DNA of 64,000 nucleotides, taken from the NCBI GenBank assembly GCA_963797635.1, contig CAWCPZ010000012.1, positions 1-64,000 on the forward strand, read 5' to 3'. The notes under the pieces are model-generated. The model had not been told where the DNA came from. It saw only the letters and a program-made list of their open reading frames with translations, and did no database searches. The position numbers and the translations under genes are program-made. Each line of letters opens with the position of its first letter. Positions within the stretch are counted from its first letter, which is position 1. This document shows positions 27,253-36,419 of this stretch, piece by piece. This DNA is from JAOUEA01 sp963797635 (lineage in GTDB: Bacteria > Actinomycetota > UBA4738 > HRBIN12).

Positions 27253-28440
27253 ATGCTTCGGAGATCGGTCGCACTCGCGTTCGTGCTGTGCCTGGTGGGC
27301 GCCGCATGCAGCACCTCGGACGACGCCAACGAGGACGGGGGCGACGGCTCCGCGTCCGGCGAACCCATCGTGATCGGCTTCCCGGCCGACCTGTCGACGG
27401 ACTGGGCTACTACGACTCCCCGATGGAAGAGGGCGCGCAGTTCGCCGTCGACCAGATCAACGAAGAAGGGGGCGTGCTGGGCCGCCCGCTCGAACTGAAG
27501 ACGGTCGACATGCGCAACGACGTCGCCGAGGCGGCGAAGGTCACGCAGCAGTTGATCGACGACGGCTCCGTCTACCTGATCGGCACCGTGGGCGACGGCA
27601 TCCTCGCCGAGGGCCAGGTGGCCTGCGCCACGGGCGTGCCGATCTCCACCGGCCTGGGCACGGCGCCCACGCTGGTCGGCGACATGGGTGAGTGCGCCTA
27701 CCAGTTGGTGATGAGCGACAACATCCAGGCCGCGGTGCTGGCCGAGTACGCGATCGACCGAGGGGTACGAGACCGCCTACGTCCTGGGCTCGAACGAGAT
27801 CCCCTACACGCGCGACCTGCCGACGTTCTTCTCCGACGCCTTCGAGCACGGCGGCGGCACGGTGGTGGCCACCGACGAGTACAAGCTGGGCGCCGGCGAC
27901 TACTCCGCGGTCGTGACGAAGATCCAGAACTTCGACCCCGCACCCGACGTGATCTTCACGCCGATGTACATCCCCGACAGCGTGGTCTTCCTCCGCCAGC
28001 TCCGTCAGGCGGGGGTCACCACCCCGGTGCTCTCGACCGACGGCAACGGCGACGCCGCGTTGCTCGACGCCGGCGTCAAGGCGATCGACGGGCTGACGTT
28101 CTCCAACTCGGTGTGCACCGCCGAGGGCGACCCGAACGTCCAGCAGTTCTACGACGACTACAACGCGGCCAACGGCAAGGACCCGAGCTCGTACGTGGCC
28201 GTGATCGGCTACGACGAGGTCAACATGGTGGCCGACGCGATCGAAGCGGCGGGCAGCACCGAGCCCGCCGACATCACCGCGCAGCTCGACACGATCGATG
28301 CCACCGGCATCTCGGGCCATGTCGTGATGGATCCGGAGACGCGGCGGGCCGACAAGCCCGCGGCGCTGGTCCAGATGGACGGGACCGAGTTCACCTGCCT
28401 GGGGCAGCCGGACTTCCCGGACTACGTGCCGGCCATCTGA
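27253..28440 (+). CDS. LivJ-type ABC substrate-binding lipoprotein (two frameshifts)
   Basis: Periplasmic-binding-protein-like I receptor for branched-chain amino acids or related amides, about 396 residues when corrected. The lipobox is LVGAACSTS; GGAGG precedes ATG 27253. A missing C near 27407 (GGGCTAC for GGGCCTAC) breaks LSTDWAYYDSP, and a second change near 27765 breaks GYETAYVLGSN. Between and after these the receptor is well conserved: GAQFAVDQINEEGGVLGRPL, ADITAQLDTIDATGISGHV. It is followed at 2 bp by the LivF ATPase. Confidence 0.87.
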
Positions 28441-28442
28441 GC

Positions 28443-29213
28443 GTGACCGACGAACGAGGAGGGGACGGGGCGGCCGAGGCCACCGACGCCGGCCCTCCCC
28501 TGCTCGCCGTCGACGGGCTGACGGTCGCCTACGGCGCGGTCGTGGCGATCCGCGACGTGTCCCTCACGGTGGCACCCGGCGAGATCGTCGCCGCGCTCGG
28601 GCCCAACGGCGCGGGCAAGACGACGCTGCTGCGCACGCTCGCCGGGGCCCTGAAACCGCAGCACGGCTCGGTGACCTTCGACGGCGACGCGCTCACCGGC
28701 CTGTCGCCGGAGACCGTGGTGCGCCGCGGCGTGGCGCTCGTCCCCGAGGGGCGGCACGTGTTCGGCAACCTCACCGTGGCCGAGAACCTCACGATCGGCG
28801 GCATCGCGCGCAAGGATCGCGACGGCCTGCGCGCCGACACCGAACGGTGGCTCGCGCGCTTCCCCATCCTGGGCGAACGCGCGAACCAGACGGCCGGCAC
28901 GCTCTCGGGCGGCGAGCAGCAGCAGCTCGCGATCGCGCGCGCGTTGATGTCCCGCCCGCGCATGCTCCTGCTCGACGAACCCTCCCTGGGCCTGGCGCCG
29001 ATCTTCGTGGACCGCATCTTCGAGCTGATCCAGGAACTGCGCGACGAGGGCGTCACCGTGCTGCTGGTCGAGCAGAACGTGCACCGCGCGCTCGAGATCG
29101 CCGACCGCGCCTACGTGCTGTCGGTGGGCGCGGTGGTCGCCTCCGGGCCGACCGACCGTCTGGCGGAGGGCGAACTGGAGCGCTCCTACCTCGGCATCAG
29201 TCAGACCGGATGA
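28443..29213 (+). CDS. livF: Branched-chain amino acid-type ABC transporter ATP-binding protein
   Basis: LivF-type ATPase of 256 residues. Walker A GPNGAGKTTLL, Q-loop VPEGRHVFGNLTV, signature LSGGEQQQLAIARALM, Walker B MLLLDEPSLGLAPIF, H-loop region LLVEQNVHRALEIADR; the VPEGRHVF and VEQN patterns are typical of LivF. GTG start, placed just after the receptor's stop. It works with the LivG part of the downstream fusion. Confidence 0.93.
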   Translation: MTDERGGDGAAEATDAGPPLLAVDGLTVAYGAVVAIRDVSLTVAPGEIVAALGPNGAGKTTLLRTLAGALKPQHGSVTFDGDALTGLSPETVVRRGVALVPEGRHVFGNLTVAENLTIGGIARKDRDGLRADTERWLARFPILGERANQTAGTLSGGEQQQLAIARALMSRPRMLLLDEPSLGLAPIFVDRIFELIQELRDEGVTVLLVEQNVHRALEIADRAYVLSVGAVVASGPTDRLAEGELERSYLGISQTG

Positions 29214-29229
29214 AGGATGAGGTGACGGC

Positions 29230-30120
29230 GTGAGCCCATCGGAGTTCGTCCAGCAGTTGGTGAACGCCCTGTCGCTGGGCAGCATCTACGCCCTGCTGGC
29301 GCTCGGGTTGTCCATGGTCTACGGCGTGCTCGGCATGCTGAACTTCGCCTACGGCGAACTCGTCACGATCACCGGCTACTCGATGCTCGCCGCCACCTAC
29401 GCCGGCGCGCCGTTCATCGTGGTGGCCCTGGTCGGGGTGATCGCCGCGGGGATCTCGTCGGTCTTGATGGAGCTGATCGCGTTTCGCCCGCTCCGAAATG
29501 CCAGCTTCGTCTCGCTCCTGTTCACCTCGTTCGCCGTGGCGCAGTTGATCCAGGGCGCGTTCCGCCAGACCGTGTCGGTGCGCTCCAAGGGCATCCCGGT
29601 GCCGGCCTTCTTCGACGAAGCGGTGCAGATCGGCCCGGTGCGCATCAGCGTGCTGAGCATGATCACGGCGGGGATCGGCGCGATCTCGCTGGTCGCGCTC
29701 ACCCAGTTCATGCGCCGGTCCCGTTCGGGCCTGGCGATGCGGGCGGCCTCGAACGACTTCACGACGGCCAGGCTGATGGGCGTGCGCGCGAACCGCGTGA
29801 TCTCGCTGGCGTTCCTGATCTCGGGGCTCCTGGCGGGCATCGCCGGCGTGCTGTGGATCGCCCGCACCACGTCGGTGAACCCCACCACCGGGTTCGTGCC
29901 GGTGATCCAGGCGTTCATCGCCTCGGTGATCGGCGGACTCGGCAACCTCCGCGGGGCGGTGCTGGGTGGCTTCTTCCTGGGCACGCTCGAGGTGTTCCTG
30001 CAGGCGCTGTTGCCGGGCTCCCTGTTGCCGTACGCGCAGGCGGCGGCCCTGCTGATCGTGGTGGCGATCCTGTACGTGCGACCGCAGGGCCTGTTCGGGC
30101 AGCGCGCCGAGGTGGTGTGA
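29230..30120 (+). CDS. livH: Branched-chain amino acid-type ABC transporter permease LivH
   Basis: Inner-membrane permease, 296 residues. LSLGSIYALLALGLSMVYGV and LNFAYGELVTITGY are the characteristic LivH opening. The end is SVIGGLGNLRGAVLGGFFLG and YVRPQGLFG. Eight or so hydrophobic helices. GTG start. It is followed after 2 bp by the LivM-LivG fusion, so the operon is tightly packed. Confidence 0.94.
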   Translation: MSPSEFVQQLVNALSLGSIYALLALGLSMVYGVLGMLNFAYGELVTITGYSMLAATYAGAPFIVVALVGVIAAGISSVLMELIAFRPLRNASFVSLLFTSFAVAQLIQGAFRQTVSVRSKGIPVPAFFDEAVQIGPVRISVLSMITAGIGAISLVALTQFMRRSRSGLAMRAASNDFTTARLMGVRANRVISLAFLISGLLAGIAGVLWIARTTSVNPTTGFVPVIQAFIASVIGGLGNLRGAVLGGFFLGTLEVFLQALLPGSLLPYAQAAALLIVVAILYVRPQGLFGQRAEVV

Positions 30121-30122
30121 GC

Positions 30123-31959
30123 GTGATCCCGGGAACCCGACTCCGGCCGGCGCTCTGGGGATGGGCGATGATCTCGGCGCTCCTGGCCGGCGGCATGCTC
30201 CTGGTGCAGGCGTTCGGTTCGACCTCGTCGAGCCGCACCTACGTGATGTTCCTGGTGAACGTGATGCTCGTGGTGTCGCTGCAGACGTTCATCGGCAACA
30301 GCGGCATCGTCTCGTTCGGCCACGTCGCGTTCATGGGGATCGGCGCCTACACGACGGCGCTCGTCACGATCCTGAGCTCGGTGAAGATCGCGCAGCTGCC
30401 CGAGCTGCCCTCGTTCCTGGCGAACGCGAACTTCGGGCTGCCCGCCGCGGTCGTGGTGTCGGCGCTCGCGGCGTTCGTGGTGGCGGCGATCTTCGGCGGC
30501 GCGATCATCCGCATGACCGAGGCCACGATGGCGATGGCCACGCTGGCGCTCCTGGTGGTGGTGCACACGTTCTTCCAGAACGCCACGACGTACACGCGGG
30601 GCGCGCTGGGCTTGGCCGGCATCCCGGTGCGCACCACGCTCGGTGTCGCCACGATGGCCGCGATCGGCTTCGTGCTGCTGAGCCGTCTCTACAAGGAGTC
30701 GGGGCCCGGCCTGCGGTTGCGGGCGACCCGGGAGGACCCGCTGTCGGCTGCCTCGGTGGGCACGAACGTGGTGCGCACCCGATACGGCGTCTGGCTGCTG
30801 AGCGCCGCGATGATGGGCGCCGCCGGGTCGCTGTGGGCCCAGAGCGTGATCGCCTTCAACGCGAACCAGTTCTACTTCGCGATCACCTTCGCGCTGCTGG
30901 CGATGCTGGTGATCGGCGGCCGGACGTCGGTGACCGGCGCGGTCGCGGGCGCGGCGATCATCACGTTCCTCACCGACACGCTCGCCCGGGTGGAGCAGGG
31001 CGTGGCGATCGGGCCCTGGGAGCTGCCGAAGATCACCGGCACGGTGCAGTTCGTGATCGCGTTGCTCATCATCATCACGCTGATCCTGCGACCCGAAGGC
31101 ATCTTCGATCGCTGGGAGATCGACGACCTGGTGCGCCGGTTCCTCCCGTCGGCCAGACGCGCGCGCCGAGGCGTGGAGACGGACATGCCGATGGCGCAGG
31201 AGGATGCCGGCGCGATGGTCGAGCCGATCGATGCCGCGGCGCCGCCGGTGCTCGACGGTCAGCAGGTCGCGAAGCATTTCGAAGGGGTGGTGGCCCTCGC
31301 CGGCGTGGACATCGAGGTGCGAACCGGCGAGATCCTCGGGTTGATCGGACCCAACGGGTCGGGCAAGACCACGCTGCTCAACGTGATCTCGGGCGTCTAC
31401 GTCCCCACCGAGGGCCACGTGATCTTCGACGGGCAGGAGATCGGCGGGCGCAAGCCGCACCAGGTCGCCGCGCTGGGACTCTCGCGCACGTTCCAGAACA
31501 TCCGCCTGTTCGCCCAGCTCACCGTCCGGGAGAACGTCGAGGCCGCCACCCCGCCCGGGACGGCCGAGAGCGCGGTCGACGAGATGCTCGCGTGGTTCGG
31601 CCTCACCGGGGTGCAGCGCGAGAAGGCCGTCAACCTCCCGTACGGGATGCAGCGCCGGCTGGAGATCGCCCGGGCCGTGGTGCGCCGCCCCTCGCTTGAT
31701 CCTGCTGGACGAACCGGCAGCGGGCATGAACGAGGACGAGTCCGACGAGCTGCTCGAGAACATCCGGCGGATCCGCTCCACGCTGGGGTGTTCGGTCGTC
31801 ATCGTGGACCACGACCTGCGGTTGATCATGAAGCTCTGCGACCGGATCCAGGTGCTCGACCAGGGCCGGACGATCGCGATGGGGGCGCCGCGCCAGATCG
31901 CCGAGGACCCCGCGGTGATCGCGGCCTACCTGGGCGGGCCTTCGACGAAGAGCGCCTAG
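30123..31959 (+). CDS. livM: LivM permease fused to LivG ATPase (one frameshift)
   Basis: One ORF carries the permease (residues about 1-335; GNSGIVSFGHVAFMGIGAYT, LVIGGRTSVTGAVAGA, RPEGIFDRW) and then a LivG-type ATPase (Walker A GPNGSGKTTLLN, Q-loop SRTFQNIRLFAQLTV, signature region LPYGMQRRLEIARAVV). An extra T at about 31696 breaks LILLDEPAAG; the rest (VVIVDHDLRLIMKLCDRIQVL) continues to TAG 31957-31959. LivM-LivG fusions are known. MPMAQED could be an internal start for a separate ATPase. The stop overlaps the convergent MFS gene's stop in a CTAG. Confidence 0.88.
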
Positions 31960-33629
31960 GCGTTCGGCTCGTCCCGCTGCGCCAGGCCTCGCAGTCGCTC
32001 GGCGCTGATCGCGTGCGCCGCGCGTTCGGCCTGCGGCTGACCGGTCACGGTGGCCAGGAACTCCTCCTGATCCAGGGCCCACACCGCACCGTCCTCGGCG
32101 GCGCGCACGGTCGCCGTGCGGGGCACATCGTGCAGCAGCGCGATCTCGCCGAAGAAGTCGCCCTCGCCCAGGCGGCGGATCGGCGCGCCGTCCACGATGA
32201 CGTCGAAGGCACCGGCGTCGATCACGTAGAAGCGGTCGCCGGTCTCGCCCTGGACCACGACGTCGGCCCCCGTCGGCGTGACGATGCGGGTGAGCTGGCG
32301 GGCCACGCGCTCCAGTTCGGTGCGGGGCAGCGGGGCGAACATCGCCAAGCCGCGCACCAGGCTGAACTGCCGTTCGGGCACCACCGCGGCGCGGTCGATG
32401 CGGCGCAGGCCGGGGATCGTCGGCACCGTGAGCACGACCAGGCCGCCGCCCACGATCGCGAGCGCCGTCGGGATGCTGAACGTCCGGGTGAGGACGCCGG
32501 CGATGCCCGAACCCACCCCGACCCCGGCCATCCACAACGCCTCGATCACCCCGAACACCCGGGTGAGGATCGCGTCGTCGACCACCCGCTGCAGCAGCGT
32601 TCGTCCCACGACGTCGAGCACGGTGAGCGCACCGCCCGCCGCGAGGGTCGCCACCACGACCAGCGCAACCCCCCTGGTCGAACCCGCGAGGACGAAGCCG
32701 GCCGCCAGGACGATCGTCGCTCCCACGATCGCCGGCCACAGCCCGCGCCGGCCCACCAACGCGACCGACCCGGCCGCGCCGGCCAGTGCGCCGAGCCCGG
32801 CCGCGGTCTGCAGCGCGCCGACGCCTGAGTCGCCCCAACCCAATACGTCGATCGCCACCGACACCAGCAGCACGTCGAAGGCGCCCCACGCCACCGTCAT
32901 CAGCGCCGCCAGACCGACCAGCAGGCGAGGTCCGGGCGAACGCGCGATCACGCCGAAGGCGTGCCCGGCTTCGATCACCAACCCCCACGGTCGCAGGCGT
33001 CCCGACGATGCCGGCGCGGTGTGCGCCCCCAGCATCAGGACCGCGAGCGCGCCGAACGCCAGCATCACGGCGGCCGCCCCGTACACCAGGCCCACCGTGC
33101 CGACGGCCAGCAGCACGGTGACCGACAGCGTGCCGAGCGTGCTGCCGAGGCCGTCGCCGAGCGAGGAGACCGAGTTCGCCGCGGTGACCTCGTCGGGCGT
33201 CTGGGCCAACGTGGGCATGAGCGAGTGGTGCGCGGGACGAGAGGTGGTCATCGTCACCATGGCCACCACCGCGCCCGCGTACACGGCTGCGTCGGGGGCA
33301 TCGAGGGCGATCGCCACCGCGGTGAGGCCGGTCGCGATGGCTTGCGCGAGGTAGCCGAACCCCAGGACGCGCTCGCGCCGGTACCGATCGCCGAGCGCCG
33401 CGCCGATGGGCGCCAGCACCCCGGCCGGCAGCAACAACAGGAGCCCGACGAGGCCGGTCGCCGAGGCGCCGCCGCGCTCGTAGGCGAACACCAGGATGGC
33501 GACCCAGGTCGCCGCCTCGGCGCCGCTGAAGATCAGGAACGCGATCGAGGTCCGGCGCAGCGCCCGGTTGCCGGCCACGCCCCGCAGGGCGACCAGGGGC
33601 GGGCCGAACCGAACCCAGACCCAGTTCAC
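31956..33629 (-). CDS. MFS transporter with C-terminal cyclic-nucleotide-binding domain
   Basis: 557-residue membrane protein. The first ~400 residues form about 12 helices of an MFS carrier (motif GAALGDRYRRERVLGF). Residues about 420-540 are a CAP_ED/cNMP-binding domain: FAPLPRTELERVARQL, VVVQGETGDRFYVID, and the phosphate-binding cassette GDFFGEIALLHDVPRTATV with the key Glu and Arg. The transporter is thus probably gated or tuned by cAMP or cGMP. Such fusions occur in actinomycetes; substrate unknown. Confidence 0.88.
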   Translation of the reverse strand: MNWVWVRFGPPLVALRGVAGNRALRRTSIAFLIFSGAEAATWVAILVFAYERGGASATGLVGLLLLLPAGVLAPIGAALGDRYRRERVLGFGYLAQAIATGLTAVAIALDAPDAAVYAGAVVAMVTMTTSRPAHHSLMPTLAQTPDEVTAANSVSSLGDGLGSTLGTLSVTVLLAVGTVGLVYGAAAVMLAFGALAVLMLGAHTAPASSGRLRPWGLVIEAGHAFGVIARSPGPRLLVGLAALMTVAWGAFDVLLVSVAIDVLGWGDSGVGALQTAAGLGALAGAAGSVALVGRRGLWPAIVGATIVLAAGFVLAGSTRGVALVVVATLAAGGALTVLDVVGRTLLQRVVDDAILTRVFGVIEALWMAGVGVGSGIAGVLTRTFSIPTALAIVGGGLVVLTVPTIPGLRRIDRAAVVPERQFSLVRGLAMFAPLPRTELERVARQLTRIVTPTGADVVVQGETGDRFYVIDAGAFDVIVDGAPIRRLGEGDFFGEIALLHDVPRTATVRAAEDGAVWALDQEEFLATVTGQPQAERAAHAISAERLRGLAQRDEPNA

Positions 33630-33709
33630 ACGCGGATGCCTCGGTTAGTCGCGGATCCGCCCAGGAGCCGGCGACGAACGCGACGACCACGATCGGCACG
33701 GGTCCTGCG

Positions 33710-33844
33710 CTACTTGTTGAGGTTCCAGTCCGAGGAGCCGGAGCTGCTGCTGCCTTTCGCCTTCTTGGCGGCGCGCTTCTCCTTCAAGCTCTTGCTGGCC
33801 GCGGTCTTGGAACCCTTGCCGCCGCCTTTGTCCTTGCTGGCCAT
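33710..33844 (-). CDS. Short lysine/serine-rich basic protein
   Basis: 44 residues, MASKDKGGGKGSKTAASKSL, then KEKRAAKKAKG and a Ser/Gly-rich tail. AGGAAGGGG lies just before the ATG. Very similar short Lys-rich ORFs occur in other actinomycetes, where their role is unknown; nucleic-acid binding is only a guess from charge. Confidence 0.55.
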   Translation of the reverse strand: MASKDKGGGKGSKTAASKSLKEKRAAKKAKGSSSSGSSDWNLNK

Positions 33845-33982
33845 GGCTGCCCCTTCCTGGGCGAGTTGTCCCCTCACCATGACACACGAGGCCGTTCGAG
33901 GCTCGGGTTTCGAGACCTTCGCCGAGCGAACGCCTCCGGTCGGCCGATGCGCGCGGGGCTCGGGCGGGCGCACACTGCGTCC

Positions 33983-34198
33983 ATGACCCTTCCCGCCGCC
34001 ACGTGCCAGTACGTCGACGTTGCCCTGGTGCTGCAGCAAGCGATCCGTGAGCGGGAAACGGCCAACGGCGGCGTTGCCGCCTCGATCGCGATCGGCGACG
34101 CCTGCGGCAAGGCTTCCATCGGGTCGGTCGACCGCGGTGGCGCGCGTCGGCACTTCTGCGCCGACCACGTCCTCATCGAACAGATCTCGCGCGCCTAG
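33983..34198 (+). CDS. Hypothetical 71-residue ORF
   Basis: Begins MTLPAATCQYVDVALVLQQA and ends HVLIEQISRA. No recognised family, no signal peptide and no clear ribosome site. It is kept because it fills an otherwise empty stretch between two real genes, but it may be a chance ORF. Confidence 0.25.
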   Translation: MTLPAATCQYVDVALVLQQAIRERETANGGVAASIAIGDACGKASIGSVDRGGARRHFCADHVLIEQISRA

Positions 34199-34279
34199 CC
34201 GGCGCGGTGCATGGTTTCGCCCGGTTGGGACCGCCCGACCGCGGGAACGAACTCCAGAACCGAACGGAAGGAGTTCGTC

Positions 34280-34735
34280 ATGGCAGAGGTCATGGAAACC
34301 GTGGACGTCAGGGTGCCCGTGCGCACCGCGTACGACCAGTGGACCCAGTTCGAACAGTTCCCGCAGTTCATGGAGGGTGTGGAGCAGGTTCAGCAGCTCG
34401 ACGACACCCACCTGCACTGGGTCGCCGAGTTCGGCGGCAAGCGCGAGGAGTGGGACGCCGAGATCACCGAACAGCGCCCGGATGAGCGGGTCGCGTGGAC
34501 GGCGCGGAGCGGCAAGGGCAACGCCGGCGTCGTCACGTTCCACCGTCTGAACGAGGACGAGACGCGCGTCACCGTCCAGATGGATTGGCAGCCCGAAGGT
34601 GTGGTCGAGAACGTCGGCACGGCGCTCGGGTTCGACGACCGTCAGGTTCGCAGCGACCTGGGCCGGTTCAAGGAGCTCATCGAGTCACGCGGGACCGAAA
34701 CCGGTGCCTGGCGCGGCGAGGTGGACCCAAACTGA
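34280..34735 (+). CDS. SRPBCC (START/polyketide cyclase-like) domain protein
   Basis: 151 residues with a helix-grip fold: VDVRVPVRTAYDQWTQFEQF, PQFMEGVEQVQQLDD, WDAEITEQRPDERVAWTA, LGRFKELIESRG. It belongs to the small SRPBCC/Coq10-like group common in actinomycetes, which binds hydrophobic ligands in a pocket. GGAAGGAG before ATG 34280. A strong terminator follows directly, so it is probably a single-gene transcript or the end of one. Confidence 0.85.
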   Translation: MAEVMETVDVRVPVRTAYDQWTQFEQFPQFMEGVEQVQQLDDTHLHWVAEFGGKREEWDAEITEQRPDERVAWTARSGKGNAGVVTFHRLNEDETRVTVQMDWQPEGVVENVGTALGFDDRQVRSDLGRFKELIESRGTETGAWRGEVDPN

Positions 34736-34751
34736 CCACAGCTCCACAGCG

Positions 34752-34781
34752 ACGACCGCCGTTCCCTGGAACGGCGGTCGT
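34752..34781 (+). terminator. Strong intrinsic-type hairpin after the SRPBCC gene
   Basis: ACGACCGCCGTTCC pairs perfectly with GGAACGGCGGTCGT around a CT loop, a 14-bp arm 17 bp after the stop. The T tract is weak (CTGATATCC), as is common in high-GC actinomycete terminators. It can act on either strand, but no minus-strand gene ends there apart from the small acidic ORF. Confidence 0.75.
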
Positions 34782-34822
34782 CTGATATCCGGGGTTCTCA
34801 CGACGGAGCGTGCCCCAGACGT

Positions 34823-34966
34823 TCAGCCGTCCTCGTCGTCCGAACGAGGCTCGTCGTCCCCATCCGGCGCCTCCTCGTCCGGCTCGATCCTGCCGTCCTG
34901 CGCCTCGGGGTTCTCTCGTTCGCCGTCGCCGGTGTACTGACGGTTCGGATCCCGTTCGATCGTCAA
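34823..34966 (-). CDS. Small acidic protein with TTG start
   Basis: 47 codons reading TIERDPNRQYTGDGERENPE and on to PDGDDEPRSDDEDG after the TTG start. AGGAGG (34969-34974) sits 2 bp before it, and a TAG stop precedes it in frame, so no ATG or GTG is available. It is very acidic with no hydrophobic part. Family unknown; the ribosome site and clean composition make it more likely than chance. Confidence 0.45.
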   Translation of the reverse strand: MTIERDPNRQYTGDGERENPEAQDGRIEPDEEAPDGDDEPRSDDEDG

Positions 34967-35058
34967 CGCCTCCTAGGTCTCGCTGTGGTCGAGATACCCA
35001 GCCCAGCTCGGTGCACACCTAAGGGTTGCAGATGCCGGCCACGGGTAAGAGGCACCGC

Positions 35059-36384
35059 GTGACCACCATCGACGGCCCGGCGGCTCCTTCACAGCCCGAC
35101 GAGGCATCGCCCGAGGAGCCATGGCAGGAGCGATGGCCTCCGCTCCGATACTGGATCAAGGTCACCCTGGCAGTCGTCGCGACGCTCGTTGTCCTGTCGG
35201 CCGCGCGATCGGTCGCGAGCATCCTGATCCTCGTGGTGATCGCCGCGGTGCTGGCCGTCGGTCTCGACCCGGTCATCCGGCGTCTCCAGGGTTTCGGCGT
35301 GGGCCGTGGGCTGTCGGTGCTCATCCTGGTGCTGGCGCTGACGGGGATCGGCATCGCGTTCGGCGCCCTGGTCGTACCGCCGCTGGTGAACCAGGCCACC
35401 GGGCTGGCCGACGACGTGCCCACCTACGTGAACCGGCTCGCGCAACGCGACGACTTCATCGGTGAGGTCGTCCGGCGCAACGACGTGGCGCCGAAGATCC
35501 AGTCCTTCATCGAACAGCTGCCCCAGCGTGCGGGGGAATCGTTCGGCACCGTGCTGGGGATCGCAGGCAGGGTGGGAAGCGCCGTCTTCCGCGTGCTCAC
35601 CGTCGTGATCCTGATGGTCTACTTCATGCTCGCGTTGCCCTCGATGCGGCGGACCGCCACGATCATGTTCCCGCTCGATCAGCGGCGCCAGGGCGAACGC
35701 GTGATGGACCGGTCGATCGACCGCATCGGTGGGTACGTGGCCGGCAACCTCATCACCTCCGGCGTGTGCGGCGCGACGACGCTCATCGCGCTCCTGCTGA
35801 TCGGCGTGCCATTCGCCGTGCCGCTCGCACTGTGGGCGGGACTCGCCGACCTGATCCCGCTGGTGGGCGCCTACGTGGGGGCCGCACCGGCCATCATCGT
35901 CGCGTTCTTCGTGTCACCGGTCGCCGGCATCATCACGTTGGTCTTCTTCATCGTCTACCAGCAGATCGAGAACTACGTGCTGGTCCCTCGCGTGATGAAG
36001 AACGCGGTCAACCTGTCCCCTGCGGCGGTGATCGTCAGCACGCTGGTGGGCGGCAGTTTGGCCGGTCTGGCCGGCGCACTGCTCGCCCTCCCGGTCGCCG
36101 CGACCGTGAAGGTCCTCGTGATCGACCTGTGGCTGCGAGACCGGGTGAAGGAAGGGGACGAGCTCGCGAAGGAACGCTACGTGGAGGAGCGGCGGTCCGA
36201 GTTCGAGGCCGCCTCGAGCGGCAGGCGCCGCGCCGACGTGCGCAAGCGGATCACCGCTCGATTGGGGATCAGCCGACCGACCGACGAACCGCTATCGGAC
36301 GAGCCAGTTGAGCAGGATGGTCAGCGCGATCGAGGCGATGATCGAGATCACGATCATGCCCAGGCACCCCCACCCCCCACCTAG
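35059..36384 (+). CDS. AI-2E family transporter (TerC/PerM-like exporter)
   Basis: About 441 residues from GTG 35059 (AAGAGG upstream; TTG/ATG at 35026/35032 also in frame). Helices cluster as in AI-2 exporter (PF01594) proteins: VTLAVVATLVVLSAARSVAS, AVLAVGLDPVIRRL, VPFAVPLALWAGLADLIPLV, GAYVGAAPAIIVAF, and the conserved YQQIENYVLVPRVMKNAVNL. The last 30 residues are charged/proline-rich and overlap the minus-strand small protein, so a base error may hide an earlier stop. Substrate unknown; the family has members linked to autoinducer export or Na+/H+ exchange. Confidence 0.88.
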   Translation: MTTIDGPAAPSQPDEASPEEPWQERWPPLRYWIKVTLAVVATLVVLSAARSVASILILVVIAAVLAVGLDPVIRRLQGFGVGRGLSVLILVLALTGIGIAFGALVVPPLVNQATGLADDVPTYVNRLAQRDDFIGEVVRRNDVAPKIQSFIEQLPQRAGESFGTVLGIAGRVGSAVFRVLTVVILMVYFMLALPSMRRTATIMFPLDQRRQGERVMDRSIDRIGGYVAGNLITSGVCGATTLIALLLIGVPFAVPLALWAGLADLIPLVGAYVGAAPAIIVAFFVSPVAGIITLVFFIVYQQIENYVLVPRVMKNAVNLSPAAVIVSTLVGGSLAGLAGALLALPVAATVKVLVIDLWLRDRVKEGDELAKERYVEERRSEFEAASSGRRRADVRKRITARLGISRPTDEPLSDEPVEQDGQRDRGDDRDHDHAQAPPPPT

Positions 36385-36414
36385 GGGGCGGATGTCCCAG
36401 TTCCCCAGTCTCAC
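36292..36414 (-). CDS. Small hydrophobic GGGxGCLG membrane protein
   Basis: 40 residues from GTG: LGNWDIRPLGGGWGCLGMI, then ISIIASIALTILLNWLVR, one transmembrane helix. This short pattern recurs in actinomycetes as a stand-alone small protein. It directly follows the corrected stop of the CBS-domain gene. Function unknown. Confidence 0.6.
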   Translation of the reverse strand: MRLGNWDIRPLGGGWGCLGMIVISIIASIALTILLNWLVR

Positions 36415-36419
36415 CAGCG

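Noticed and set aside
29397..31829. 810-codon minus-strand ORF opposite the Liv operon
   Set aside because: It is the mirror of high-GC codon use in real genes; low-complexity Arg/His/Gln-rich reading, no recognisable domain, and it covers well-conserved LivH/LivM sequence.
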